A stretch of 64,000 nt of DNA, from assembly GCF_022829385.1 (NCBI RefSeq), contig NZ_JAKSXX010000190.1, positions 1 to 64,000 on the forward strand. Direction: 5' to 3'. Shown piece by piece: positions 51,762 through 60,514 of this stretch. A program made the translations under genes and the position numbers. The notes beneath the pieces were generated by a model that was not told the DNA's origin, did not search any database, and saw nothing but the letters and a program-made list of their open reading frames with translations. Source of the DNA: Methylobacterium sp. J-070. GTDB lineage: Bacteria > Pseudomonadota > Alphaproteobacteria > Rhizobiales > Beijerinckiaceae. Position 1 is the first letter of the stretch; every line of letters begins with the position of its first letter.

Positions 51762-52331
51762 TCAATCCAACAGCGTGATCGAATCGCCCGGGCGGATGAT
51801 CCCGCCGCGCTCGATCCCGCAATTCAGGCCGGAGCGGTTGTAGAGCGGCAGATAGACCGGCTGCCCGAGGAGTTCCTCCAGATACTTGCACGGGAAGTTC
51901 AGGCGCCCGCCGCGCAGGATCACCTCACCGACCTGGAATCTGCGGCCGACGAGATGATTGAGCGGCACGCCGCGCACGGTGAGATTCCGGCGGTGATCGA
52001 TGGGTGCGAGATGGATGGGGCCGCCCTGGAGCGGCGGATCGTTGCGCGCGAGGGCATCGAGTGCCTCCTGCTCGATCAGAGTCACCTCGCGGGTGTCCGG
52101 CTTGGGCGAGTAGGTCCCCGTCCCGAGGAAGTAGCGATCGCCCTCGATGCCGCGGCCGGCGACGCAGTGGGCCTCGGCCAGCTCCTCCATCTCGTAACTC
52201 GCCGCCGGCGCGATGTGGATGTTGAGCAGCGTGCCGTGCCAGCCGGTCGCCCCTCCGGGCACGCCGGCCGCCACCGAGCCGACCGCGTGCGCGAAGGCTT
52301 CAACATGGCGCGGTGCGGATGTCGCGCTCAT
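51762..52331 (-). CDS. MOSC domain protein
   Basis: 189 aa. A single MOSC (molybdenum cofactor sulfurase C-terminal) domain. GTLLNIHIAPAASYEMEEL, then AGRGIEGDRYFLGTGTY, EVTLIEQEALDAL and LNFPCKYLEELLGQPVY follow the family order. The Cys of FPCKYLE sits where YiiM-like proteins have PCWKL, a likely Mo-cofactor ligand position; NRSGLNCGI gives a second Cys. Bacterial stand-alone MOSC proteins reduce N-hydroxylated compounds. The start overlaps the RidA gene by four bases, and the FMN/2Fe-2S reductase follows directly. Confidence 0.9.
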   Translation of the reverse strand: MSATSAPRHVEAFAHAVGSVAAGVPGGATGWHGTLLNIHIAPAASYEMEELAEAHCVAGRGIEGDRYFLGTGTYSPKPDTREVTLIEQEALDALARNDPPLQGGPIHLAPIDHRRNLTVRGVPLNHLVGRRFQVGEVILRGGRLNFPCKYLEELLGQPVYLPLYNRSGLNCGIERGGIIRPGDSITLLD

Positions 52332-52756
52332 CGGGCCGGCCCGGTCGCCAACGCGATCGCCTCGACCTCGACCAGCGCGTCGCGAGGCAGGCGCGCCACC
52401 TCGACCGTCGAGCGCGCCGGCGCCGCGCCGGGGAAGTGCTCGGCATAGACGGCGTTCATCGCGGCGAAATCGTTCATGTCCTTCAGGAACACGGTGGTTT
52501 TGGCGACGCTCGCGAGGCTGGCGCCTCCGGCCTCCAGCACGGCAACGAGGTTGGCCAGCGAGCGGCGCGTCTGCGCTTCGATGCCCTCCGGAAACGTTCC
52601 GGTTTCCGGATCGATCGGCAGCTGTCCCGAAGCGAAGACGAGGTCGCCGACGCGGGTCGCTTGGGCGTAGGGGCCGACGGCCGGAGCCGCCGCCTCCGTG
52701 GCGATGATGATCCTGTTCAAATCCGTCTTCCTATCGCGTGAGGCGTCCGACATCAT
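52328..52756 (-). CDS. RidA/YjgF/UK114 family protein
   Basis: 142 aa. The small RidA fold is clear: PAVGPYAQATRVGDLVFASG, QLPIDPETGTFPEGIEAQTR, SLANLVAVLEAGGASLASVA, KTTVFLKDMNDFAAMNAVY, and PARSTVEVARLPRDALVEVE with the conserved Arg of the active site. RidA proteins hydrolyse reactive enamine/imine intermediates to ketones and ammonia. Coupled to the MOSC gene, so it probably handles an imine from the same pathway. The N-terminal 15 residues are extra. Confidence 0.92.
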   Translation of the reverse strand: MMSDASRDRKTDLNRIIIATEAAAPAVGPYAQATRVGDLVFASGQLPIDPETGTFPEGIEAQTRRSLANLVAVLEAGGASLASVAKTTVFLKDMNDFAAMNAVYAEHFPGAAPARSTVEVARLPRDALVEVEAIALATGPAR

Positions 52757-52816
52757 TCCATTGTAGTGGATGCACGTCCACCGGTTAAAGCGTGTCTTCG
52801 GATTGTGCGGGACCGT

Positions 52817-54145
52817 TCAGCCGATCCGCCTGCGGGCTGTCTCCGGTGCCGCGAAGGTCGCCACGAGCGTCACGCAGGCGAGCGCAATCAGGTAGGCGGA
52901 GATCGGCCATGTCGCTCCGCCGCTCCAGGCCAGCAAGGCTGCGGCGATCAGCGGTGTGAAGCCGCCGCTCAGCGCCGCGCCCACCTGGAAACCGAGGGAT
53001 GCACCGCTGTAGCGCAAGCGGGCATCGAACAGTTCGGACATCCACGCGGCCCCGGTCCCGAACATGATGCCTTGCCCGAAGCTCAGGGCCACCGCGACGG
53101 TCAGGGTGATGATCGTCGGGTCGCGCGTGTCCAGGAGTTTGAACATCGGGAATGCGAAGGCGATCGAGAACAGGCAGGCGGCGATGAACAACGTCTTGCG
53201 CCCGTAGCGGTCGGACAGATAGCCGAAGACGGGGATCGTGAAGAGTTCGATGACGGCGGCAACCAGGATGCCGTTCAGGATCACGCCCCGTGACAGGCCG
53301 AGCTGGCCGGTGACGTAGGAGATCGAGAAGACGGTGACGACGCTCACGTAGGCGATCTCGGAGACCTTGAGCCCGACAGCCTTCAGGAACATGCCGGGAT
53401 GCTCGGTGAGGATCTCCATGACCGGCAGCCGCGCCGTCACCGCCTGCTCCTTGATCCGCCGGAACGCGGGCGTTTCATGGAGCCGCAGGCGGATGAACAG
53501 GCCGACCCCGACGAGGGGTGCGCTCGCCAGGAAGGGGACGCGCCAGCCCCACGACAGGAACGCCGCCTCGGGCATCAGGCCGGTCAGCGCGAACGCGCCG
53601 ATCGAGAGGATCACGCCGATCGGGTAGCCGAGCTGGACGACGCTCCCGAAGAACCCGCGGCGGTCCGGCGGCACGCTCTCCACCACCATCAGCACGGCTC
53701 CGCCCCACTCGCCGCCGATGCCGATGCCCTGGACGAGGCGCAGGGCCACGAGCAGGATCGGCGCGAGGATGCCGATTTGTCCGTAGGTCGGCAGACACCC
53801 GATCAGGAAAGTGCCGAGCCCCATGATCATCAGCGTCAGCGACAGCATCGCCTTGCGCCCGATCCGGTCGCCGAAATGCCCGAAGACGGCCCCGCCCAGG
53901 GGGCGGGCGAGGAACCCGACGGCGTAGGAGCCGAACGCCGCGATGGTGCCGACCACGGGGTCGATGCTGGGGAAGAACAGCTTGTTGAAGACGAGGGCGC
54001 TGGCCGTGCCGTAGATCAGGAAGTCGTACCATTCGACGGTGGTGCCGATGACGCTCGACCAGACGATCTGGCGTCTGTCCGCGAGCGTCACCGCATCAGG
54101 CTCGGCGATCCGTGTCGTATCCAACGGCAGTGCGGCGTCGAGCAT
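52817..54145 (-). CDS. MFS transporter, metabolite:H+ symporter (MHS) type
   Basis: 442 aa, 12 helices. GTTVEWYDFLIYGTASALVF is the hallmark TM1 of the MHS group (proline/betaine, shikimate and dicarboxylate symporters). RPLGGAVFGHFGDRIGRKAM is the loop 2-3 motif, and QGIGIGGEWGGAVLM the TM4-5 motif. Together with the RidA-MOSC-reductase genes it forms a probable four-gene operon (60-base gap to RidA). The ATG at 54145 is a weak but reasonable start; the frame runs open to 54253. Divergent from an XRE-cupin regulator. Confidence 0.92.
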   Translation of the reverse strand: MLDAALPLDTTRIAEPDAVTLADRRQIVWSSVIGTTVEWYDFLIYGTASALVFNKLFFPSIDPVVGTIAAFGSYAVGFLARPLGGAVFGHFGDRIGRKAMLSLTLMIMGLGTFLIGCLPTYGQIGILAPILLVALRLVQGIGIGGEWGGAVLMVVESVPPDRRGFFGSVVQLGYPIGVILSIGAFALTGLMPEAAFLSWGWRVPFLASAPLVGVGLFIRLRLHETPAFRRIKEQAVTARLPVMEILTEHPGMFLKAVGLKVSEIAYVSVVTVFSISYVTGQLGLSRGVILNGILVAAVIELFTIPVFGYLSDRYGRKTLFIAACLFSIAFAFPMFKLLDTRDPTIITLTVAVALSFGQGIMFGTGAAWMSELFDARLRYSGASLGFQVGAALSGGFTPLIAAALLAWSGGATWPISAYLIALACVTLVATFAAPETARRRIG

Positions 54146-54215
54146 GCGCGGGCATCCACTTTTCGAGATGAATTTCCACTCCGCACGATACAAGGGACAT
54201 GCCAACAGGGGTGAT

Positions 54216-54241
54216 GGTCGCGCGGGCGCCACCGCGCGACC
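54216..54241. promoter_or_regulatory. 10-bp inverted repeat between MFS and regulator genes
   Basis: GGTCGCGCGG (54216-54225) and CCGCGCGACC (54232-54241) are exact reverse complements with a 6-base loop. The site lies in the divergent promoter region (54146-54279) and is a candidate operator for the XRE-cupin regulator. Confidence 0.45.
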
Positions 54242-54279
54242 TATGCTAAGCACCCCGCAACCAGCCCCGGCGCCCAGGG

Positions 54280-54927
54280 ATGACGCGCCAGCCGGAGGAC
54301 CAGGACGAAACGCGCATGACGGTCACGACAGAGGTACGACGTGTCCAGATCGAGGCCGAAGCGCGCTCTCAGATCCAGGTGCTCGCCGAGGAGATCCGGC
54401 GCAGACGGCGGGAGCGCGATCTCTCGCTTGAAGCGCTGGCGGCCGTATCGGGGGTCAGTCGCTCGATGATCTCGAAGATCGAGCGCGGCGAGGCCGTCCC
54501 GTCGACGGCGGTTCTCTCGCGCCTTGCCGAGGCGCTGGGCGTGACCTTCTCGCGGCTGATGGCGCCAGCCACCGAACTCGAGGTGCTGCTGATCCCGGCG
54601 TCCCGCCAGCCGGTCTTGCGTGACGAGGCTTCAGGCTTCCTGCGCCGGTGCCTCTCTCCGGTTTTGCCCGGACGCGGGATCGACTGGGTGCTCAACACGC
54701 TCCCCGCGGGCGCCACCACGGGAGAGTTCGTCGCCCACCGCCGCGGCGTGTCGGAATACATCTTCGTGCTGAAGGGGCGCCTTCGCGCCACGATCGGCGA
54801 CCGCGCGGTAATCGTCGAGGAGGGCGACAGCCTGTATTTCGAGGCCGATGCGGGGCACGCCTTCACCAATCTCGGGTCGGACGCGTGCCAGTATTTCTTG
54901 GTCATCGATGCGACGCGACTACGCTGA
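54280..54927 (+). CDS. XRE family regulator with cupin domain
   Basis: 215 aa. N-terminal helix-turn-helix (about residues 35-95: LAEEIRRRRRERDLSLEALA, AVSGVSRSMISKIERGEAVP, STAVLSRLAEALGVTFSRLM). C-terminal cupin beta barrel (about 135-210: SEYIFVLKGRLRATIGDRAV and EEGDSLYFEADAGHAFTNLG) with metal-ligand His/Glu positions. Regulators of this kind sense small metabolites. It is divergent from the MHS-RidA-MOSC-reductase operon and likely controls it. A start at 54316 (MTVTTEV) is possible. Confidence 0.88.
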   Translation: MTRQPEDQDETRMTVTTEVRRVQIEAEARSQIQVLAEEIRRRRRERDLSLEALAAVSGVSRSMISKIERGEAVPSTAVLSRLAEALGVTFSRLMAPATELEVLLIPASRQPVLRDEASGFLRRCLSPVLPGRGIDWVLNTLPAGATTGEFVAHRRGVSEYIFVLKGRLRATIGDRAVIVEEGDSLYFEADAGHAFTNLGSDACQYFLVIDATRLR

Positions 54928-55674
54928 GCCTCTGCTGGCGTAACTCGGCTTCGATCGGTTGGAGCGTGGCTGGAACGACCCGGACCGCCACACGGCGGTC
55001 AGAGACGGCATTGCCGTCCGGTCCACCGCTCTCCTGGCCCCAGGGTAGCCAGACTGAAACAGATCACCTCCCGCCGGCCGCTTCGCGCCCGTCACGGACA
55101 TTCGGCAGACGCCGGCCTCTCCGAAGCGGGCATTGGCTCAGGCCAGATCGCACGTCGGGCTGCGCCCACCTCGAATCTTCGGCCCGTCACCGCCTCGCGC
55201 CGCCGCGACGACCGGCATCGCGTCGATCCAATTGCCGCCGCCATACCCTGCGGGGCTCGCCTGACGGAATCCAATAGCGGCATTGCCCGCAGGCCGTCGT
55301 TCCGCATCACGCCTTCGCGAGGCTTGAGCCAGGATGTCTACTGGTCTCGGCGAGGATCATCGCATACCGCGATGCTTTCCACGCAGCGATGCCTGCAGCG
55401 CAGGGCATCGCTGCTGGTGATGGCGATATCGTTCACCCTGCCTCATCCCCTGACAGATGTCACGCTCGCCGGCAGATCCTCTAAAAGTGCCGTCGTCAGG
55501 AAATATATATCTGATCAGAACCGTATTTCCGGATTGTTTCTCAATATTTCCAAAGCGTCCCTGGCAGGAAGACCATCAAATTGCCGCACTGGCCCGATGA
55601 ATGCATTATGCGATATGCTGGCGTTCACGGCCCGCGGTCCGAGCGCGCGCATCTAACACGGCAGATGTAAGGCA
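54928..55674. other. Long intergenic region ahead of the RND pump
   Basis: 747 bases. The left half is GC-rich with no convincing gene. The right half (about 55420-55670) is clearly AT-richer than the genome and holds the symmetric site at 55499-55530. It is probably the promoter region of the RND operon. Possible minor frames here read as noise. Confidence 0.5.
55499..55530. promoter_or_regulatory. 32-bp interrupted palindrome upstream of RND operon
   Basis: The outer arms GGAAATA and TATTTCC and the inner palindrome CTGATCAG share the same centre (55514.5). The site is 145 bases upstream of the permease start and is a good candidate for a repressor binding site. A further ATATTTCC half-site lies at 55544-55551. 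Confidence 0.55.
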
Positions 55675-58600
55675 ATGGCGGCGATCGTCCGACTGGCTCT
55701 GCTTCGACCCTACACCTTCATCGTGATGTCGATCCTGATGCTGATTTTCGGGGTCATGTCGATATTTCGGACACCAACCGATATCTTCCCAAGTATCGGT
55801 ATTCCCGTCATCAGTGTCGTTTGGCAGTATACCGGCCTTCCGCCGGAGGACATGTCCGGCCGCATCGTCTCGGTCTTCGAGCGCTCGCTCACCACCACCG
55901 TCAACGACATCGAGCACATCGAGTCGCAATCGGTCCCTGGCTACGGGATCGTGAAGATCTACTTCCAGCCCAACGTCGACATCACAGCCGCTCAGGCGCA
56001 GGTCACCGCGATCTCTCAGACACAGCTCAAGCAGCTGCCGCCCGGGATCACGCCACCCCTGATGCTCGCCTACAACGCGTCGAGCGTGCCGATCATCCAG
56101 CTCGCCCTGTCGAGCGACACCCTCTCGCAGTCGGCCCTGAACGACCTGGCCCAGAACTTCATCAGGCCTCAGCTCACCACGATCCCGGGGGCCCAGCTTC
56201 CCTACGCCTACGGCGGCGCGGCGCGGCAGGTGCAGATCGACCTCGATCAGTCGGCGCTCCACGCTCACGGCCTCTCGGCGGCGGATGTCGGCGCGGCGCT
56301 GGCTCGGCAGAACCTGATCACTCCGGTCGGAACCCAGAAGATCGGCACCTACGAGTGGATCGTTGATCTCAATGACTCGCCGAAGACGATCGAGGCGTTC
56401 AACGATCTGCCGGTCAAGGTCGTGGACGGCGCCGTGGTGTTCATGCGCGACGTCGCCCACGTCCGCAACGGCTCGCCGCCGCAAACCAACGTCGTTCAGC
56501 TCGACGGCAAGAAGGGCGTGCTGATGTCGATCCTGAAGATCGGCAACGCCTCGACCCTCGACATCATCGCCGGCGTGAAGGCCCGGATACCGACCATCCA
56601 GGCAACGCTGCCGGCCGGCGTCGATCTCAAATACGTAGCCGATCAGTCGGGCTTCGTGCGCGAGTCCGTGGTGGCGGTCGTGCGCGAGGGCATCATCGCC
56701 GCAGCGCTGACCGGCCTGATGATCCTGGTGTTTCTGGGAAGCTGGCGGTCGACGCTGATCATCACGGTGTCGATTCCGCTCGCAGTTCTATGCTCGCTGA
56801 TCGCCCTCTCGGTGCTCGGGCAGACCATCAACGTCATGACGCTCGGCGGCCTCGCGCTCGCGGTGGGCATCCTGGTCGACGACGCCACCGTGACGATCGA
56901 GAACATCAACCGGCACATGGAGGAGTTTGGCGAGGATATCGTCACGGCGATCACCCGCGGCGCGCAGGAGATCATGCCGCCGGCTACCATCGCCCTCTTC
57001 TGCATCTGCATCGCCTTCGTACCGCTGCTGGCGCTGGGCGGCGTCGCCGGCTTTCTGTTCCGGCCGCTGGCGATGGCGGTGGTGTTCGCGATGATCGCGT
57101 CCTACGGCCTCACGTACACGTTGGTGCCGACGCTGGCCCGCTACCTGCTGACCGAACATGCGCACGGTGATGCCGCGGACGTGCGCCCCGGGACCTTCGC
57201 GCGTTTCCAGCGTGGCTTCGAGCGCCGCTTCGAAGCCTTGCGCCAAGGCTATCTCGGCCTTCTCGCCCTGGCGCTGTCGCACCGGAAGCTGTTTGCCGTC
57301 GGCTTCCTCACGGTGGTCGCCGTATCGTTCGGCCTCGTTCCCTATCTCGGACGCGACTTCTTCCCCGACGTTGATGCGGGCGCGCTGCGCATCCACCTGC
57401 GGGCTCCGACGGGTACACGTATCGAGGAGATGACGGCCCTGACCGGGCGGGTCGAGGGACGGGTGCGCGCCCTGATCCCGCGGGACCGCGTAGCCAGCGT
57501 CGTCAACAATATCGGACTGCCGATCAGCGGCATCAACATCTCGTATGGCAACAGCGGCACCATCGGCACCTTCGACGCCGACATGCTGGTGACGTTGAAC
57601 GAGGGAGAAGGGCCGTCCACGGCCGCGCTGACCCGGGTCTTGCGCGAGCGGCTGCAGCAGGACTTCCCGGGCATGACCTTCTCGTTCCTGCCGGCCGACA
57701 TCGTCAGCCAGATCCTCAACTTCGGCTCGCCGGCCGCCCTGGACGTGCAGGTGGCCGGCGCTGACGTCGAGGGCGGACGCACCTACGCCAACAAGCTGCT
57801 GGCGCGGGTCCGCCGGGTGGCGGGGGTCGCCGACGCCCGGATCCAGGAGCAGTCGAAGAACCCCGCGCTGAGGGTGGACTTCAACCGTGCGCTGGCCGGT
57901 GTCGTCGGCCTCACCGAAGGCGATGCCGCCCAGAGCATCCAGGCCAGCCTCTCGGGCAGCACGCAGACCGCTCCGACCTACTGGCTCGATCCACGCAACG
58001 GCGTCTCGTACCCGGTCTCGGTCCAGACGCCGCAATACGCCATCGACACGCTGGGCGATCTCAACAACCTGCCGATTACCGCGGCGCGCTCGGATCAGCT
58101 CCTGGGCGGCCTCGCGACCGTCACGCCCGAGCCGCTGAGTGCCGTCGTAACGGACTACAACATCGCGCGCACCGTCAACATCCTGGCGACGACACAGGAC
58201 CGCGACCTCGGGAGCGTCGCGGCGGATATCCAGCGGGCCATCGACGACACGCGCGGAGACCTGCCGAAAGGGTCGACCGTCATGGTGCGCGGGCAGGCGG
58301 TCACGATGGCCAACGCCTACCAGCAGTTGCTGGTCGGCCTCGCGTTCTCGATCGTGCTCATCTACCTGCTCATCGTCATCAACTTCCAATCCTGGGTCGA
58401 CCCGTTCGTCATCGTGATGGCGCTGCCGGCCGCGCTGGCCGGTATCGTGTGGATGCTGTTTGCCACCCACACGCACGTCTCCGTCCCGGCGCTGACCGGG
58501 GCGATCATGTGCATGGGCGTAGCCACCGCCAACTCGATCCTGGTCATCAGCTTCGCCCGCGAGCAGCTCCGCGCCGGCCGCACGGCGATCGAGGCCGCCC

Positions 58601-58869
58601 TGGCGGCCGGGGCGACGCGCCTAAGGCCTGTGATGATGACCGCACTCGCGATGATCATCGGCATGGCGCCGATGGCGATCGAGCCCGGTCAGAACGCGCC
58701 GCTCGGCCGTGCCGTCATCGGTGGCCTGCTCTTCGCCACATTGGCGACGCTGTTCTTCGTGCCGGTGGTCTTCAGCATCGTGCACGGCCGGCCCCGCCGC
58801 GTCGGTGCAGCCGCGCCCGGCCCGTCATCTCACTCCGCGACCGACGCCATCCCGTCCCCGTCCGCCTGA
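55675..58869 (+). CDS. RND efflux transporter, inner-membrane permease
   Basis: 1064 aa, the full length of an HAE/AcrB-like proton antiporter. TM1 (RPYTFIVMSILMLIFGVMSIF) is followed by two large periplasmic loops. The proton-relay TM4 has LALAVGILVDDATVTIENI with the paired Asp. The TM block in the second half has IYLLIVINFQSWVDPFVIVM and MCMGVATANSILVISFAREQ. ILVDDATVTIENINRHMEE and FFPDVDAGALRIHLRAPTGT are family loops. Substrate unknown; the divergent 30% or so resemblance to MdtB-like pumps suggests drugs or organic solvents. AAGG precedes the start. The adaptor gene follows, so the order permease-adaptor is reversed relative to most operons. Confidence 0.93.
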   Translation: MAAIVRLALLRPYTFIVMSILMLIFGVMSIFRTPTDIFPSIGIPVISVVWQYTGLPPEDMSGRIVSVFERSLTTTVNDIEHIESQSVPGYGIVKIYFQPNVDITAAQAQVTAISQTQLKQLPPGITPPLMLAYNASSVPIIQLALSSDTLSQSALNDLAQNFIRPQLTTIPGAQLPYAYGGAARQVQIDLDQSALHAHGLSAADVGAALARQNLITPVGTQKIGTYEWIVDLNDSPKTIEAFNDLPVKVVDGAVVFMRDVAHVRNGSPPQTNVVQLDGKKGVLMSILKIGNASTLDIIAGVKARIPTIQATLPAGVDLKYVADQSGFVRESVVAVVREGIIAAALTGLMILVFLGSWRSTLIITVSIPLAVLCSLIALSVLGQTINVMTLGGLALAVGILVDDATVTIENINRHMEEFGEDIVTAITRGAQEIMPPATIALFCICIAFVPLLALGGVAGFLFRPLAMAVVFAMIASYGLTYTLVPTLARYLLTEHAHGDAADVRPGTFARFQRGFERRFEALRQGYLGLLALALSHRKLFAVGFLTVVAVSFGLVPYLGRDFFPDVDAGALRIHLRAPTGTRIEEMTALTGRVEGRVRALIPRDRVASVVNNIGLPISGINISYGNSGTIGTFDADMLVTLNEGEGPSTAALTRVLRERLQQDFPGMTFSFLPADIVSQILNFGSPAALDVQVAGADVEGGRTYANKLLARVRRVAGVADARIQEQSKNPALRVDFNRALAGVVGLTEGDAAQSIQASLSGSTQTAPTYWLDPRNGVSYPVSVQTPQYAIDTLGDLNNLPITAARSDQLLGGLATVTPEPLSAVVTDYNIARTVNILATTQDRDLGSVAADIQRAIDDTRGDLPKGSTVMVRGQAVTMANAYQQLLVGLAFSIVLIYLLIVINFQSWVDPFVIVMALPAALAGIVWMLFATHTHVSVPALTGAIMCMGVATANSILVISFAREQLRAGRTAIEAALAAGATRLRPVMMTALAMIIGMAPMAIEPGQNAPLGRAVIGGLLFATLATLFFVPVVFSIVHGRPRRVGAAAPGPSSHSATDAIPSPSA

Positions 58870-58882
58870 ATCCGGAAGCCGC

Positions 58883-60112
58883 ATGCATACGCCAGAGGAC
58901 GCCCCGGAGCCCAAGATGCCCGCGAAGCGGAACGTGGCCACACTTCTGTCGGGCGTGGCGGTCGGGGCCGCCGCGCTCGCCTGGGTCGGCATCAGTGACC
59001 GTGCGAAAGGCATGCAGGAGGTCGAGGCCTGGACCGAGCGTCAGTCGGTACCCACCGTGCGGGTGGTCCACGCACAGCGCGGGCCGATGAACGAGGATTT
59101 GAGCCTGCCCGGCTCGCTCAGCGCCTACTACACCGGCTCGCTCTATGCGCGCGCCAGCGGCTACGTCACAACGTGGCACAAGGACTTGGGCGCTCGCGTC
59201 CGTAAGGACGAAGTCTTGATCCAGATCTCGGCACCGGATCTCGATCAGCAGCTCGCCGAGGCGCGCGCCACGCTCACCCAGCTCCAGGCGGCGGTCGATC
59301 AAGCCCAGGCGAATGCCGACCTCAGCGCGGCCACCAACAAGCGCACCACCCGGCTCGTGGCGCAGGGCTGGTCGAGCGAGGAGCGTGGCGACACAGACCG
59401 CTTCACCGCGGCCTCGCGCACCGCGGCCCTGTCGGTCGCCAAGGCGAACCTCGTGGCCCAGCAGGCGAATGTCGGGAGGCTGGAGGAGCTGACGCGGTTC
59501 AAGGAGATCAAGGCCCCCTTCGACGGCGTCGTGACCGCGCGCAACGTCGATATCGGCGACCTTCTGACAGCCGGCGGAACCTCGGGGAAGCCGCTCTACC
59601 GCGTTTCCGACATCCATCGCGTGCGCGTCTACGTGAATGTCCCGCAGGCGTTCCTCGGGGCGATGAAACCGGGCCTCAAGGCATCCATGCGCGTACCGGG
59701 ACTGGAGGAGACGTTCACCGCCGAGGTCACTTCGACCGCGAACGCCATCGCGGAGGACTCGCGCAAGGGGCTCGTCGAGCTGCAAGCCGACAATCCGGAC
59801 GGACGGCTCTGGCCGGGCGCCTTCGTCGAGGTGCAATTCCACGTGCCATCGAACCCAGGGACCCTGCGCGTGCCCGCGACCGCTCTGGTGTTCAACCGCA
59901 ACGGCACCCTCGTCGCCCAGGTCCAGGACGACAACCGGGTCGCGCTCAAGCCCGTCACGCTCGGCCGCAACCTCGGCAACGACGTCGAAGTGCGCGCAGG
60001 CCTCACAATTGCCGATCGGCTCATCGACAACCCGCAGGAGTTCCTAGCTTCCGGAGACCTCGTCCGTGTTGCCGGGCAGGATGCCCCCCCGCACACCGCA
60101 TCCGCGGAGTGA
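58883..60112 (+). CDS. RND efflux periplasmic adaptor (membrane fusion protein)
   Basis: 409 aa. An N-terminal membrane anchor (VATLLSGVAVGAAALAWVGI) leads to a split lipoyl domain (LYARASGYVTTWHKDLGARV) and a coiled-coil hairpin (about residues 115-190: LDQQLAEARATLTQLQAAV). The second lipoyl half is FKEIKAPFDGVVTARNVDIGD, and a beta barrel (VRVYVNVPQAFLGAMKPGLK) with a membrane-proximal domain follows. It links the RND permease to an outer-membrane factor, which is not encoded in the window. The gene starts 13 bases after the permease stop. Confidence 0.93.
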   Translation: MHTPEDAPEPKMPAKRNVATLLSGVAVGAAALAWVGISDRAKGMQEVEAWTERQSVPTVRVVHAQRGPMNEDLSLPGSLSAYYTGSLYARASGYVTTWHKDLGARVRKDEVLIQISAPDLDQQLAEARATLTQLQAAVDQAQANADLSAATNKRTTRLVAQGWSSEERGDTDRFTAASRTAALSVAKANLVAQQANVGRLEELTRFKEIKAPFDGVVTARNVDIGDLLTAGGTSGKPLYRVSDIHRVRVYVNVPQAFLGAMKPGLKASMRVPGLEETFTAEVTSTANAIAEDSRKGLVELQADNPDGRLWPGAFVEVQFHVPSNPGTLRVPATALVFNRNGTLVAQVQDDNRVALKPVTLGRNLGNDVEVRAGLTIADRLIDNPQEFLASGDLVRVAGQDAPPHTASAE

Positions 60113-60514
60113 CCCCGCAGAACCCTTCAAGGACAGCAGTCGCACCGAATCGGCTGGCGGTCCTTGGACCGGTTTGATCGAGAGGATCCGCCAGAACCGG
60201 AGTCGGACTCCGTCCGCTTTGCCGCGCCTGAGGCTCCGCAACAGACGGACGGCTTCCGGCCAGACTACCTCACGCCGGATCGTCATCGCACGCAGAACCA
60301 GACGTTCGACTTTGCGCCCATCTCGGTCATCCGCCTGCCATCGGCAGCATCCCTGAAGCGGACACGGGGCACGGCCGAGCGGCGTCTCGCCTGCGATACG
60401 GGGTCGACGCAGTGATTTGACTGAGTCCGCTTCGTCCGGACGCAGATCCCGTTTGCACCCGACGCTCAAGATTTCGCGCCGATCAGCGCCGATGTCGGGC
60501 GCAAGTCGCGCCGA
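60113..60514. other. Intergenic region with repeat copy 3
   Basis: 402 bases between convergent genes. It contains dispersed repeat copy 3 (60170-60208). No gene or clear terminator was seen. Confidence 0.45.
60170..60208 (+). repeat. Dispersed non-coding repeat, copy 3
   Basis: About 39 bp, more divergent than copies 1 and 2 but sharing GAGAGGATC, GCCAGAAC and the end GTCGGAC in the same order. Lies between the adaptor gene and the MetX-like gene. Confidence 0.5.

Noticed and set aside
55324-55656. 110-aa plus-strand frame upstream of the RND pump
   Set aside because: It crosses the AT-rich promoter region and the symmetric site, has no ribosome site and no recognisable features.
56788-58476. 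562-aa minus-strand frame
   Set aside because: Antisense to the RND permease, whose motifs are beyond doubt.
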